64,000 nucleotides of DNA, taken from contig JAGAKF010000052.1 in NCBI GenBank assembly GCA_017625835.1, forward strand, positions 20,715-84,714, read 5' to 3'. Shown piece after piece: positions 25,084-32,817 of this stretch. The translations under genes and the position numbers were made by a program. Source of the stretch: Clostridia bacterium. Lineage in GTDB: Bacteria > Bacillota > Clostridia > Oscillospirales > Acutalibacteraceae. Below the pieces are notes generated by a model that worked only from the letters and a program-made list of their open reading frames with translations, searched no databases and was not told the origin of the DNA. Every line of letters begins with the position of its first letter. Within the stretch, counting starts at the first letter, position 1.

Positions 25084-26526
25084 TTAATACTGTCGTGAAA
25101 GCATTGACTCTGCCTGGTATCTTGTTATTTTACCTGCATTGCAGTCTGCCATAATCTGAACGTCCTTGTCGTTGAGCTTATAGAACATCCATACAGCAAG
25201 CGAACAGAGATAACCGATCGCAGGAACCATAACATAAACGAACCACAGAACATTAAGCGCGTGCGGAGACTGCTGAACATTGAGAGCCTGAAGCTGTTCA
25301 AAGTTTTCAGCTTCAACGCTTATCCAGCCTGTATATTCAAGTCCCATCCAGAGAAGACTAACAGAACCCGAAACTGCACCAGTAAGCTTACACATAAATG
25401 TCTGAATTGCGAAAGTGATGCCCTTTGCATCAACACCTGTTTTGAACTTGCCGTATTCAGCACAGTCAGGAGTAAACATAAAGAGAACACAGCCGAAAAT
25501 TGACATCGGGATCGAACGGATAACCGAAATAACAGCGAAGGCAACGATACTCTTATATCCGACAGCCCACATAACAACACTTGAAACTATTATGCCGAGA
25601 GTACACCATTTAAAGAGGACCATTTTATCGATTTTCTTAAGAATTTTCGGTGTAACAATCGAAAGCACAACCGACGGAACGGCACTGAATGCACCCACAA
25701 CAAGCGAAAACAAGCTGTCATTGAAGAGGTAGAACGATACCCACATATTAAGTGCATTTATAATATTCACGCTTGAATAGAAGAAGAAGCCGATGTAGAA
25801 AAGAAGAAGATATTTGTTTTTAAAAAGATATACAAACATCTTTGATATAGAAAAGTTTTCTTCCTCTTTCGGAGGCGTGTAACGTTCCTGAAGAGTGAGA
25901 CAGGACGGAAGCATTGTAACAAAAGCAATAACTGCAACAGCGATAGCGGCTACAAGATAATTACTGCCGACTCTTTCGCTGATAAGAACGGGAACTACTA
26001 CCGAAGTAATTGTGCCGCCTGCACCACCCCAAATGCTTTTGTACGCCATAATCGAATTTCGTTCGGCAACGTTTTTCGTCATTGAAGTGATGATACCGTA
26101 AATCGGAACGTCACAAAGGGTATAAACAGTATCCCAGATAAGGTAACTGATCGCAAACCACACAAGCTTCGTCGTACTGCTTGAATTGAACGGAGCCGCA
26201 AACATCAGAACAGTCGTTACGACTATAAGCACAAGCGAACCGCGAAGCCACGGCAGATACTTTTTACCGCTTTTAAACTTTACGGAGTCGAAGATAACAC
26301 CGAAAAGGCAGTCGTTGACAGCGTCCCAGATTTTTATTGCGAGCATAATTCCCGTTGCCTTTGTAAGGTCAACGCCGATGAGCATAAAATATGTAGTAAG
26401 ATATGAGGTTACAAGAGCGTAAATCGCATTCTGACCGATAAAGAAAGCATAATAACTCTTTCTTTCAAGCGAATTGGTTGCCCAACCTGACGGCGAATCT
26501 TTCAATAATTTTCTGATTAAATTCAC
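25084..26526 (-). CDS. GPH-family sugar:cation symporter
   Basis: From GTG at 26526 the protein has 480 residues. This start is chosen because AGAGGAGAGG lies just before it, whereas the upstream TTG would put that sequence inside the gene. About twelve membrane segments are seen. IKIWDAVNDCLFGVIFD near the N terminus matches the conserved Asp region of MelB-type transporters. It should import a glycoside or oligosaccharide with a cation. It heads a unit with the GH92 mannosidase, so a mannose-containing substrate is inferred. Confidence 0.82.
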   Translation of the reverse strand: MNLIRKLLKDSPSGWATNSLERKSYYAFFIGQNAIYALVTSYLTTYFMLIGVDLTKATGIMLAIKIWDAVNDCLFGVIFDSVKFKSGKKYLPWLRGSLVLIVVTTVLMFAAPFNSSSTTKLVWFAISYLIWDTVYTLCDVPIYGIITSMTKNVAERNSIMAYKSIWGGAGGTITSVVVPVLISERVGSNYLVAAIAVAVIAFVTMLPSCLTLQERYTPPKEEENFSISKMFVYLFKNKYLLLFYIGFFFYSSVNIINALNMWVSFYLFNDSLFSLVVGAFSAVPSVVLSIVTPKILKKIDKMVLFKWCTLGIIVSSVVMWAVGYKSIVAFAVISVIRSIPMSIFGCVLFMFTPDCAEYGKFKTGVDAKGITFAIQTFMCKLTGAVSGSVSLLWMGLEYTGWISVEAENFEQLQALNVQQSPHALNVLWFVYVMVPAIGYLCSLAVWMFYKLNDKDVQIMADCNAGKITRYQAESMLSRQY

Positions 26527-26556
26527 GTTACCTCTCCTCTGCAAATTATTAAATAT

Positions 26557-26585
26557 ATTATATCAACACAGCCGTATAAAATCAA
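26557..26585 (-). promoter_or_regulatory. sigma-A promoter of the symporter-GH92 operon
   Basis: TTGATT (26580-26585) and TATAAT (26557-26562) are 17 bases apart. It is divergent from the pnuC promoter; the two -35 boxes are 13 bases apart. Confidence 0.75.
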
Positions 26586-26598
26586 TACTGCAAAGGGG

Positions 26599-26627
26599 TT
26601 GCTTTTCTGAATTATTTATGGTATCAT
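26599..26627 (+). promoter_or_regulatory. sigma-A promoter of pnuC
   Basis: TTGCTT (26599-26604) and TATCAT (26622-26627) are 17 bases apart. Transcription should begin near 26634, giving a leader of about 113 bases. Confidence 0.65.
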
Positions 26628-26649
26628 TCGGATGTAAATTATCAATATA

Positions 26650-26732
26650 TTAACTGCCACCGGGTAGTGTGATGCGTTGCATCCGTCTGCACATCGTTAG
26701 GTCTTTGAAGATGTGCTGCGGGTGTTATTTTT
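26650..26732 (+). promoter_or_regulatory. structured 5' leader of pnuC, candidate cis-regulatory RNA
   Basis: Two stable hairpins are seen: GATGC-GTT-GCATC (26671-26683) and GCACATC/GATGTGC (26689-26695 with 26710-26716, 14-base loop GTTAGGTCTTTGAA). CACC (26658-26661) can pair with GGTG (26721-26724) to close a multibranch loop. A run of seven T follows (26728-26734), like an attenuator, and overlaps the start of the Shine-Dalgarno. I could not match it to the NAD+, TPP, THF or purine classes. Confidence 0.45.
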
Positions 26733-26746
26733 TTGGAGTTGATTTT

Positions 26747-27436
26747 ATGAATATTTTAAAAGCTATCAAAAGCCTCAGCAAATTCGAAATATGCCTTTGG
26801 TCAAGTTCTGTTCTGATCATTCTTGCTTCCTTTTTCCTTTCGCACGGAAGCGATTATATTTCGTTGACGGCTTCGCTCATCGGTGTGACGTCACTGATAT
26901 TCCTTGCAAGGGGTTTTGCTTTCGGCCAGATACTGATGATAATTTTCAGTACTATTTACGGTGTGATTTCTTTCAGATTCCAGTATTACGGCGAAATGCT
27001 TACCTACCTTGGTATGACTCTCCCGATGTCGGTAATTTCGCTGGTTTCCTGGCTGAGGCATCCGTTCAAGAAAAGTGCCGAGGTTGAAGTCAGCAGTAAA
27101 CTCGGGGGTAAAAAGATTGCCTTTTTGATTGTTTCGTCAATCATTGTAACAGCAATATTTTACTTCATACTCAAAGCATTGGGTACCGCTAATCTCATAC
27201 CCAGCACTGTTTCAGTGCTTACGAGTTACATCGCCGCCGCATTGACTGCCTTCAGAAACCCGTATTTTGCCCTAGGTTACGCCACAAACGACATTGTACT
27301 GGTTGTGCTGTGGATATTGGCAACGCTTACCGATATTTCATATCTTCCGATGACGGTTTGCTTTATTGTATTTTTCGTAAACGATATGTACGGTTTTATA
27401 TGTTGGAAAAAGATGGCTAAAAGACAGAAGGGATAA
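26747..27436 (+). CDS. pnuC: PnuC-like nicotinamide riboside transporter
   Basis: From ATG at 26747, after TTGGAG, the protein has 229 residues with about seven hydrophobic segments. SFRFQYYGEMLTYLGMTLPM and the C-terminal FFVNDMYGFICWKKM are typical of PnuC. The family moves vitamin precursors, usually nicotinamide riboside, by facilitated diffusion; related members carry thiamine (PnuT) or riboflavin (PnuX). The leader does not look like a TPP or FMN riboswitch, which argues weakly for the nicotinamide group. Confidence 0.85.
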   Translation: MNILKAIKSLSKFEICLWSSSVLIILASFFLSHGSDYISLTASLIGVTSLIFLARGFAFGQILMIIFSTIYGVISFRFQYYGEMLTYLGMTLPMSVISLVSWLRHPFKKSAEVEVSSKLGGKKIAFLIVSSIIVTAIFYFILKALGTANLIPSTVSVLTSYIAAALTAFRNPYFALGYATNDIVLVVLWILATLTDISYLPMTVCFIVFFVNDMYGFICWKKMAKRQKG

Positions 27437-27476
27437 AAATAGCAGCAAGTTGGCAACTTGCTGCTGATTTTTTAGT
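27436..27476. terminator. bidirectional rho-independent terminator between pnuC and yebC
   Basis: AGCAGCAAGTT and AACTTGCTGCT form an 11-base stem (27441-27465). T runs follow on both strands, serving the convergent genes. It overlaps the yebC stop. Confidence 0.85.
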
Positions 27477-28203
27477 CTTCCATTTCCCAGTTGTGCCATA
27501 CGTTCTGAACGTCGTCGTTGTCCTCGAACATATCAAGCATCTTGGTCATATTTGTAATATCGTCTTCGTTTGTAAGCTTTGTGTAAGTGCTGGGAACATA
27601 CTCAACTTCAGCCTGAAGGAATGAGTAGCCCTTAGCCTCAAGCTCGTCACGTACTGCGCCGAGGTCGTTTGCTTCTGTACGGATTTCGAATACGCCTTCT
27701 TCATCTGTTATAAAGTCTGTTGCGCCTGACTCAAGAGCATCTTCCATAAGCTTCTCTTCGTCAACATCTTCTGCTTCAATCATGATAACACCGCAACGGC
27801 TGAACATGAAAGAAACGCATCCGCTCTGACCCATATTTCCGCCGAACTTGTCGAAGTAATGGCGGACATCGCCTGCTGTACGGTTACGGTTGTCTGTAAG
27901 TGTTTCAACGATAACAGCGATACCTGACGGGCCGTAGCCTTCGTACATGATCTCTTCGTAGTTATCTGAATTGCCTTCACCGGCAGCTTTTTTGATAATA
28001 CGCTCGATGTTATCGTTAGGTACATTGTTCGACTTTGCCTTTGCGATTACATCCTTGAGCTTTGTATTAACTGAGGGGTCGGGGCCACCGTTTTTAACGG
28101 CAACAGCAATTTCACGGCCGATTTTTGTGAAGACTTTTGCTCTTGCGCCGTCTGTTTTTTCCTTTTTACGCTTGATAGTACTCCATTTTGAATGTCCTGA
28201 CAT
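27472..28203 (-). CDS. yebC: YebC/PmpR-family protein
   Basis: The start is ATG at 28203 giving the hallmark [18 protein letters not shown], 243 residues. An upstream open extension covers the promoter and is not used. The three-domain TACO1-like family is known both as DNA-binding regulators and as ribosome-associated factors that relieve stalling at polyproline. Sequence does not separate these. The gene appears monocistronic, with a consensus promoter and a shared terminator. Confidence 0.93.
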   Translation of the reverse strand: MSGHSKWSTIKRKKEKTDGARAKVFTKIGREIAVAVKNGGPDPSVNTKLKDVIAKAKSNNVPNDNIERIIKKAAGEGNSDNYEEIMYEGYGPSGIAVIVETLTDNRNRTAGDVRHYFDKFGGNMGQSGCVSFMFSRCGVIMIEAEDVDEEKLMEDALESGATDFITDEEGVFEIRTEANDLGAVRDELEAKGYSFLQAEVEYVPSTYTKLTNEDDITNMTKMLDMFEDNDDVQNVWHNWEMED

Positions 28204-28239
28204 ATTTATCACCATTTTCAAAAAATTTTCAACTTTAAA

Positions 28240-28268
28240 ATTATATACTACAAGGGTAATTTTGTCAA
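28240..28268 (-). promoter_or_regulatory. sigma-A promoter of yebC
   Basis: TTGACA (28263-28268) and TATAAT (28240-28245) are 17 bases apart, an almost perfect consensus. Confidence 0.85.
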
Positions 28269-28283
28269 CAGTGCAGTCAATAT

Positions 28284-28315
28284 AAAAATCAGCCTGCGTT
28301 AACAACGCAAGCTGA
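28284..28315 (-). terminator. rho-independent terminator of the ferritin-like gene
   Basis: TCAGCTTGCGTT and AACGCAGGCTGA form the stem around a 3-base loop, followed by TTTTTATATT on the minus strand. Confidence 0.85.
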
Positions 28316-28320
28316 TAAGA

Positions 28321-28755
28321 TTACAGATAAGGACGTATGTCAATTGCCAGTCTCTCTTCAAGATTGATAAGTCTTTTTGCAATATCCTTGGACTGTTCAT
28401 CTGCCGCTTTGTACTGATTGAGGTACCTGCTGAGTGACTTTACGCCCATATTACAACCGTCTGTCATAAGGTCAGCAATCGTTTTGTCAGAATCATCAAT
28501 CATCAGCTTTGCATTTGTTTTCACCCAGGACATACCCTTTGAAACTGCGCTCGGATCTTTGCCTTCATCGTCATAACATTCAAGTAAATTCTGAATTTCC
28601 TTATCGAGCTTTTCGTGTCCGCACTTGCAGTTTTCAAGATAATTCTTGAAGCCGTCGGATTCGACCTTTTCAATCACATCATCAATGGAGTCAACACCCA
28701 TTTTTACACCTGCATCACATTCGCGCAAAAGCTTTATTGTATCCTGTTCAATCAT
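28321..28755 (-). CDS. small helical protein, possible ferritin-like/DUF2383 type
   Basis: The 144 residues start at ATG 28755, 8 bases after AAAGGA; an earlier ATG lies too close to that site. It is almost entirely helical, with LLRECDAGVKMGVDSID, a CKCGHEK pair of cysteines and DGCNMGVKSLSRYLNQYK. The pattern resembles four-helix-bundle proteins of unknown role (PA2169/DUF2383 group). This is a fold-level guess. It has its own promoter-like sequence and a strong terminator. Confidence 0.6.
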   Translation of the reverse strand: MIEQDTIKLLRECDAGVKMGVDSIDDVIEKVESDGFKNYLENCKCGHEKLDKEIQNLLECYDDEGKDPSAVSKGMSWVKTNAKLMIDDSDKTIADLMTDGCNMGVKSLSRYLNQYKAADEQSKDIAKRLINLEERLAIDIRPYL

Positions 28756-28784
28756 ACGGATCATCCTTTCATATTTCTATAAAA

Positions 28785-28814
28785 AGTATGCCCTTAAAAT
28801 TGCATTAAATTCAA
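28785..28814 (-). promoter_or_regulatory. possible promoter of the ferritin-like gene
   Basis: TTGAAT (28809-28814) and CATACT (28785-28790) are 18 bases apart. The -35 box overlaps the terminator of the upstream gene. Confidence 0.45.
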
Positions 28815-28840
28815 AAACCGTCGGCGAACCGACGGTTTTA
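28813..28840 (-). terminator. rho-independent terminator of the esterase-EEP operon
   Basis: AAAACCGTCGG and CCGACGGTTTT form an 11-base stem with a short loop, followed by a T run. Confidence 0.9.
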
Positions 28841-28846
28841 TTCTTA

Positions 28847-29755
28847 TCAGCCGTTAAACATTGTCATTTCAACAATTACAGGGAAATGGTCTGACGGATA
28901 AATTCCGTTATGCTTTGTTTTATCAATCGAACTTGATGCAACACTCTTAACGTATGCATTTACAAAAATATGGTCAATCGGATTAAGTCCGACTGCAATA
29001 AGTCTGTAGTCGTTATACGTTGCGCCGACGTCATAATCCTCTGCAAGATATTTTGTATCTGCAAATCCGCAGGTAAGCACATCATCGTAGAAATCCTTGG
29101 TTTCGTTGAAATTGAAATCACCTGTGAGCACGACAGGAATATCAGGTGCAATTTCCACAACCTTAGCTGAAATAAGAGCAACGGACTCAGCCTGAGCAAC
29201 TTCGCTTACGTGGTCAAAATGTGTGTTGAAATGTGCATAAACAAAGCCTGTCTGCTTATCCTTGAGAATTACATAAGTACAAACTCTGTAACAAGCACCG
29301 TTCCAGCTATTCGAAGGAACATCGGGAGTATCGGAGAGCCAGAAGTCACCTGCATCAACAAGATCATACTTGTCGTTTTTATAGAAAATTGTGCAGGATT
29401 CGCCTTCCGAGATGCCGTCATCTCTGTATGTGCCGAAGTGGTCGTATCCCGGCATAGCCTCATCAAGAAGACCTACCCAATTCTTGTCAGCTTCCTGCAC
29501 ACCGAAAGAATCGGGTGAATAGCTGTTGATAATTCCGCAAACACCGTCTTTTCTGCTTTCCTGAGAATATTTTCCTTCACCGCTGCACTTAAGGTTATAC
29601 GTCATAACCGTTAAATCCTGCGCGATAACCTCTTCCTTGATCGGATTCGGATTAACGTTCACAAGAGGATTTGTCGCGTCAACTGACGGCAACGTAAAAA
29701 AAGATGCAATTGCTGTAAGTATTGAAACTATTACTTTTAAAATACCGTTAAACAC
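28847..29755 (-). CDS. exported endonuclease/exonuclease/phosphatase-family protein
   Basis: The 302 residues start at GTG 29755 after AAGGAAGG. An N-terminal hydrophobic segment (about 5-24) acts as signal or anchor. EEP motifs follow in order: MTYNLKC, GVQEAD, YAHFNTHFDH, VLTGDFNFNE and the C-terminal SDHFPV, so the Mg-dependent phosphohydrolase site is complete. The substrate could be nucleic acid, inositol phosphate or a phospholipid. It follows the secreted esterase by 19 bases in one operon and ends at a strong terminator. Confidence 0.8.
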   Translation of the reverse strand: MFNGILKVIVSILTAIASFFTLPSVDATNPLVNVNPNPIKEEVIAQDLTVMTYNLKCSGEGKYSQESRKDGVCGIINSYSPDSFGVQEADKNWVGLLDEAMPGYDHFGTYRDDGISEGESCTIFYKNDKYDLVDAGDFWLSDTPDVPSNSWNGACYRVCTYVILKDKQTGFVYAHFNTHFDHVSEVAQAESVALISAKVVEIAPDIPVVLTGDFNFNETKDFYDDVLTCGFADTKYLAEDYDVGATYNDYRLIAVGLNPIDHIFVNAYVKSVASSSIDKTKHNGIYPSDHFPVIVEMTMFNG

Positions 29756-29774
29756 AAATATCTGCCTTCCTTAA

Positions 29775-30821
29775 TTAAAAAGTGAAAATCATCCTGATTG
29801 CATTGAACAAAGCTTCAAAGAAGTCACAGATGCTGTCAAAATAAACCATACCGTCTGTATTGCTTCCGCCTTCGAGGTTACCCATACCTTCAACGGGTGT
29901 ACCGTCATAATCTGAAGTGAACTGTGAAAGCCAGGAAATCATACCGTCGGGATATGTAAGAGTTACCTCTTCACCAAGGCCGTTGACTGTTGACATATTC
30001 GGATATGCACCGTTTTCAACAGAGAACATATCATAGTTTACTGAGAACCATGCATGGTGACTGCTCGATGTCTTTTCACCTGTTGCGTAGCAAACTTTTG
30101 TAAGAGTTGAGAAACGGCAGTCCTCTGCTACATTTGAAGCGGCCATAATTCTGTTCCATGTCGGCGTTACAGCCATATAGTAATTAACGAGAGGATCGCG
30201 TGTACTTGATGTAAGCCAAAGAGGAAGATCTGCAAGGCAGCCTACATATTCCTCAGGAACAGACCACGCAGGACAGATCGGGAATGCAGCAGCAAACATT
30301 TCAGGATATGCAACAGACATTTTAAGAGTCATCTTGCCGCCCATTGAATATCCGCCGATGTAAATTCTGGTTGTATCAACGTTGCTGTTCTTTGCAATAA
30401 AATCTTCAATCGCAGCTCTCAACGGCTCAACAAGGTCATTATCCCAGAACTTGCCGTTTTCTTCACGTGAACGGGCTGCGAGAATGTATGCACCGCCTGA
30501 CGGCTTGAATCTTGCCTGGAATTCGTCGCTTGCCCAGTAAGCGATTTCACTCTTTGAAACCTGCTTTCCGTCTTCGCTGCCGTCACCCATTCCGTGAAGC
30601 CATACAACGAGAGGATACTTTGTTGTATCGCCTTCATCTGCAGGTGAGAAATATCTGTAATCTATTGAATAATCGCCTACAACGGGACCTTCACCAAAAA
30701 CGAATTCTTCGCAAAGAGCTTCATATCCGTCATTAAGCGACAACGCTGATGCAGTTGAAACACAGCTTAATGCAAACATAACTGCAAGAGCTACAGACAA
30801 AAACTTTTTAAACATTTTCAT
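29775..30821 (-). CDS. secreted alpha/beta-hydrolase esterase (PHB-depolymerase/feruloyl-esterase-like)
   Basis: The 348 residues begin with a signal peptide (about 1-26, cut after STASA). WLHGMGDG supplies the oxyanion region and YIGGYSMGGK holds the nucleophile Ser159. Late HH in SSSHHAWF is the likely catalytic His. The C terminus ends in a hydrophobic stretch (FFEALFNAIRMIFTF) that could hold it at the membrane. Such enzymes hydrolyse esters on plant or polyester substrates; the substrate is not known here. GGAGG precedes the ATG. It is the first gene of a unit with the EEP gene. Confidence 0.75.
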   Translation of the reverse strand: MKMFKKFLSVALAVMFALSCVSTASALSLNDGYEALCEEFVFGEGPVVGDYSIDYRYFSPADEGDTTKYPLVVWLHGMGDGSEDGKQVSKSEIAYWASDEFQARFKPSGGAYILAARSREENGKFWDNDLVEPLRAAIEDFIAKNSNVDTTRIYIGGYSMGGKMTLKMSVAYPEMFAAAFPICPAWSVPEEYVGCLADLPLWLTSSTRDPLVNYYMAVTPTWNRIMAASNVAEDCRFSTLTKVCYATGEKTSSSHHAWFSVNYDMFSVENGAYPNMSTVNGLGEEVTLTYPDGMISWLSQFTSDYDGTPVEGMGNLEGGSNTDGMVYFDSICDFFEALFNAIRMIFTF

Positions 30822-30852
30822 AAAATTACCTCCGCTATCAAAAGATATCTAG

Positions 30853-30881
30853 ATTCTAGCACAACAAGGCCATATTGTCAA
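30853..30881 (-). promoter_or_regulatory. sigma-A promoter of the esterase-EEP operon
   Basis: TTGACA (30876-30881) and TAGAAT (30853-30858) are 17 bases apart. Confidence 0.75.
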
Positions 30882-30888
30882 TTTAGAA

Positions 30889-32769
30889 CTAATACGTTGT
30901 GATATTTTTATTATCAAACGGTTCTTTTCCCGAAAGAATATTCTCAATATAATAATCACTTCTGTATGAGAATTCCTTGTCCACGTATTTCCAACCCTCT
31001 GTTCCTACTCCGTTCTCCTCTATAATAGTAGCTCTTTCAGAAAACAGATTCGTTCCGACACCAAGTCTTTCACCCTCAATTTTGACTCCGATGCTTGCAA
31101 GCATTGTCGGGAACATATCTCCGTTGAACCACCAACGGTTGAATCGTCTCTCCTGTGGAATATCATTCAATCCGTCAGCAGGGTTCAGAATAAGATTAAA
31201 CGTTGTCCGAACATAGCTTTCATCAAAGTCAGCAAAAAAGTTTTTGTCCATACTAAGATGATCACCGATGAGAACAATAGTAGTATTTTCATAAAACGGT
31301 TGATCCTGAATCCAGCGAACAAATTCCGCTACTTCGGCAGCACTATATGCAATAACATTAGCGTACTGACTATCTCTGGGAGTAGGTGTGTTTGGTCCTA
31401 CATAACCGTCCGGGAAATGTGTATCTGCTGTTTCCATTACGAAATAGAATGGTTTACCGGTTTCATCAAGTCTTGTAATCTCTGCTTTCGCAAACTCAAA
31501 AAGTTTATCATCTTCATAGCCCCACCATTCTTTGTAGTCCTGCGGAATCCAACCTTTTTCCTTCGCAGCCTCATAGTCCAGAATATTGAAATTTCCATGC
31601 TCCTCATAGAAACAGTTCAGACCTCCGAACTCAGCACTTGCGCCGAACATGAGCGACTGTTCATACCCTTGAGCTTCAAGTACATCTCCGATAGTAACAG
31701 CTCCCGGCAAAAAGCTTCCGCTGGTTCCGTAGGTATTTTTAGCAGAAGGCACTTTCATAGGAACTCCCGCCATCATATTAACCATTGCAGCAACGGACCA
31801 AACGCAACCTTTCGTAGCCAAAGGCCCACCAAGGCCCTTGTCTGATTGTGAAAAACTAACACCTTCATCAATCAGTTCCGTTAGAGGAGCAATAAGATTC
31901 TCATCCATATAACCGCCCAAATCTTTTGATGCATATGAATTCTCCATAGACTCCAGGTAAATATGGATCAGATTTCGCTTTTTCTCCGGAAATTGCATTT
32001 TTACTTCTCTTGGATCAGCAAAATTATCTTCTATAAACGTTGATTCTGTAAAATACATATCATAAAGCGTAAGAAGCTGAAATTCTTTTACACCGTACAC
32101 TATACCGCCAACAAAAATAACCAAAGCAAGTATACTACTTACAATTTTTCTTAACCTGACCGAAAAAACACAAATCGCTTTTTCGCTTCTTTTAAAGAAA
32201 AGCTCTCGTTTTGAGAACACAAAAAAAGTGAACACAGCTGCCACAGTTACAGTGCGCAAAAAAGGACCACTCCAAAAAGCAGCCATCACTTCTTCGCTGG
32301 TACCTTCCGTTGGAGATGTTAAGTTAATGATCAGCTGATCCGGATCAACACCGTTAAAGCACTCCATGCCCCATACTGTTCCCGTAAAAGCAGCAGCACC
32401 AAGTGTTATCAACAGGATAGAGACAACCTTTAACCCCACACCGGATTTTCTTTTAGAATGTTCAACCTTTTCGAAGTAGAGTTTCTTGTCAAAGAAAGCA
32501 ACTACAACAAGCCAGGACAATCCGATCAACAACGCAAAGGCGGCATACAGGATCGGGAAACCGGCTGAATGACTGTTGATCGGGAAAAAGGTTATTTGTG
32601 CAATAAAGCGAAAGTAGCTGTCCAATATGAACATAGATATGACATTAATACCGATCATATCAGCCAAAAGCAAAAGTATTGAGTTCTTTAAACCAGTTTT
32701 TCTTTTCAAAAGCAATATATCAATCAAACCTATTGTCAGACCAACAAAAAAAGCAATTAAAACAAACAT
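30889..32769 (-). CDS. LtaS/OpgB-like phosphoglycerol transferase, second tandem copy
   Basis: The 626 residues begin with about five membrane segments (1 to about 235), followed by an extracellular sulfatase-fold domain. YLESMENSY starts the domain, GCVWSVAAMV is at the expected nucleophile position, and ETADTHFPDG and LIGDHLSMD hold metal ligands. The family moves glycerol-phosphate from phosphatidylglycerol to a polymer or glycan. It closely resembles the gene immediately upstream, 48 bases away, so the pair is a tandem duplication. CAGGTGATG precedes the ATG. Confidence 0.82.
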   Translation of the reverse strand: MFVLIAFFVGLTIGLIDILLLKRKTGLKNSILLLLADMIGINVISMFILDSYFRFIAQITFFPINSHSAGFPILYAAFALLIGLSWLVVVAFFDKKLYFEKVEHSKRKSGVGLKVVSILLITLGAAAFTGTVWGMECFNGVDPDQLIINLTSPTEGTSEEVMAAFWSGPFLRTVTVAAVFTFFVFSKRELFFKRSEKAICVFSVRLRKIVSSILALVIFVGGIVYGVKEFQLLTLYDMYFTESTFIEDNFADPREVKMQFPEKKRNLIHIYLESMENSYASKDLGGYMDENLIAPLTELIDEGVSFSQSDKGLGGPLATKGCVWSVAAMVNMMAGVPMKVPSAKNTYGTSGSFLPGAVTIGDVLEAQGYEQSLMFGASAEFGGLNCFYEEHGNFNILDYEAAKEKGWIPQDYKEWWGYEDDKLFEFAKAEITRLDETGKPFYFVMETADTHFPDGYVGPNTPTPRDSQYANVIAYSAAEVAEFVRWIQDQPFYENTTIVLIGDHLSMDKNFFADFDESYVRTTFNLILNPADGLNDIPQERRFNRWWFNGDMFPTMLASIGVKIEGERLGVGTNLFSERATIIEENGVGTEGWKYVDKEFSYRSDYYIENILSGKEPFDNKNITTY

Positions 32770-32817
32770 AAGACATCACCTGTTGATTGCTAAACTATAT
32801 CATTGAATAATCGTAAA

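Noticed and set aside
26650-26740. Tetrahydrofolate riboswitch ahead of pnuC
   Set aside because: GGTAG and GCATCCG words occur but too close together and without the conserved GCGTTAAGTG core.
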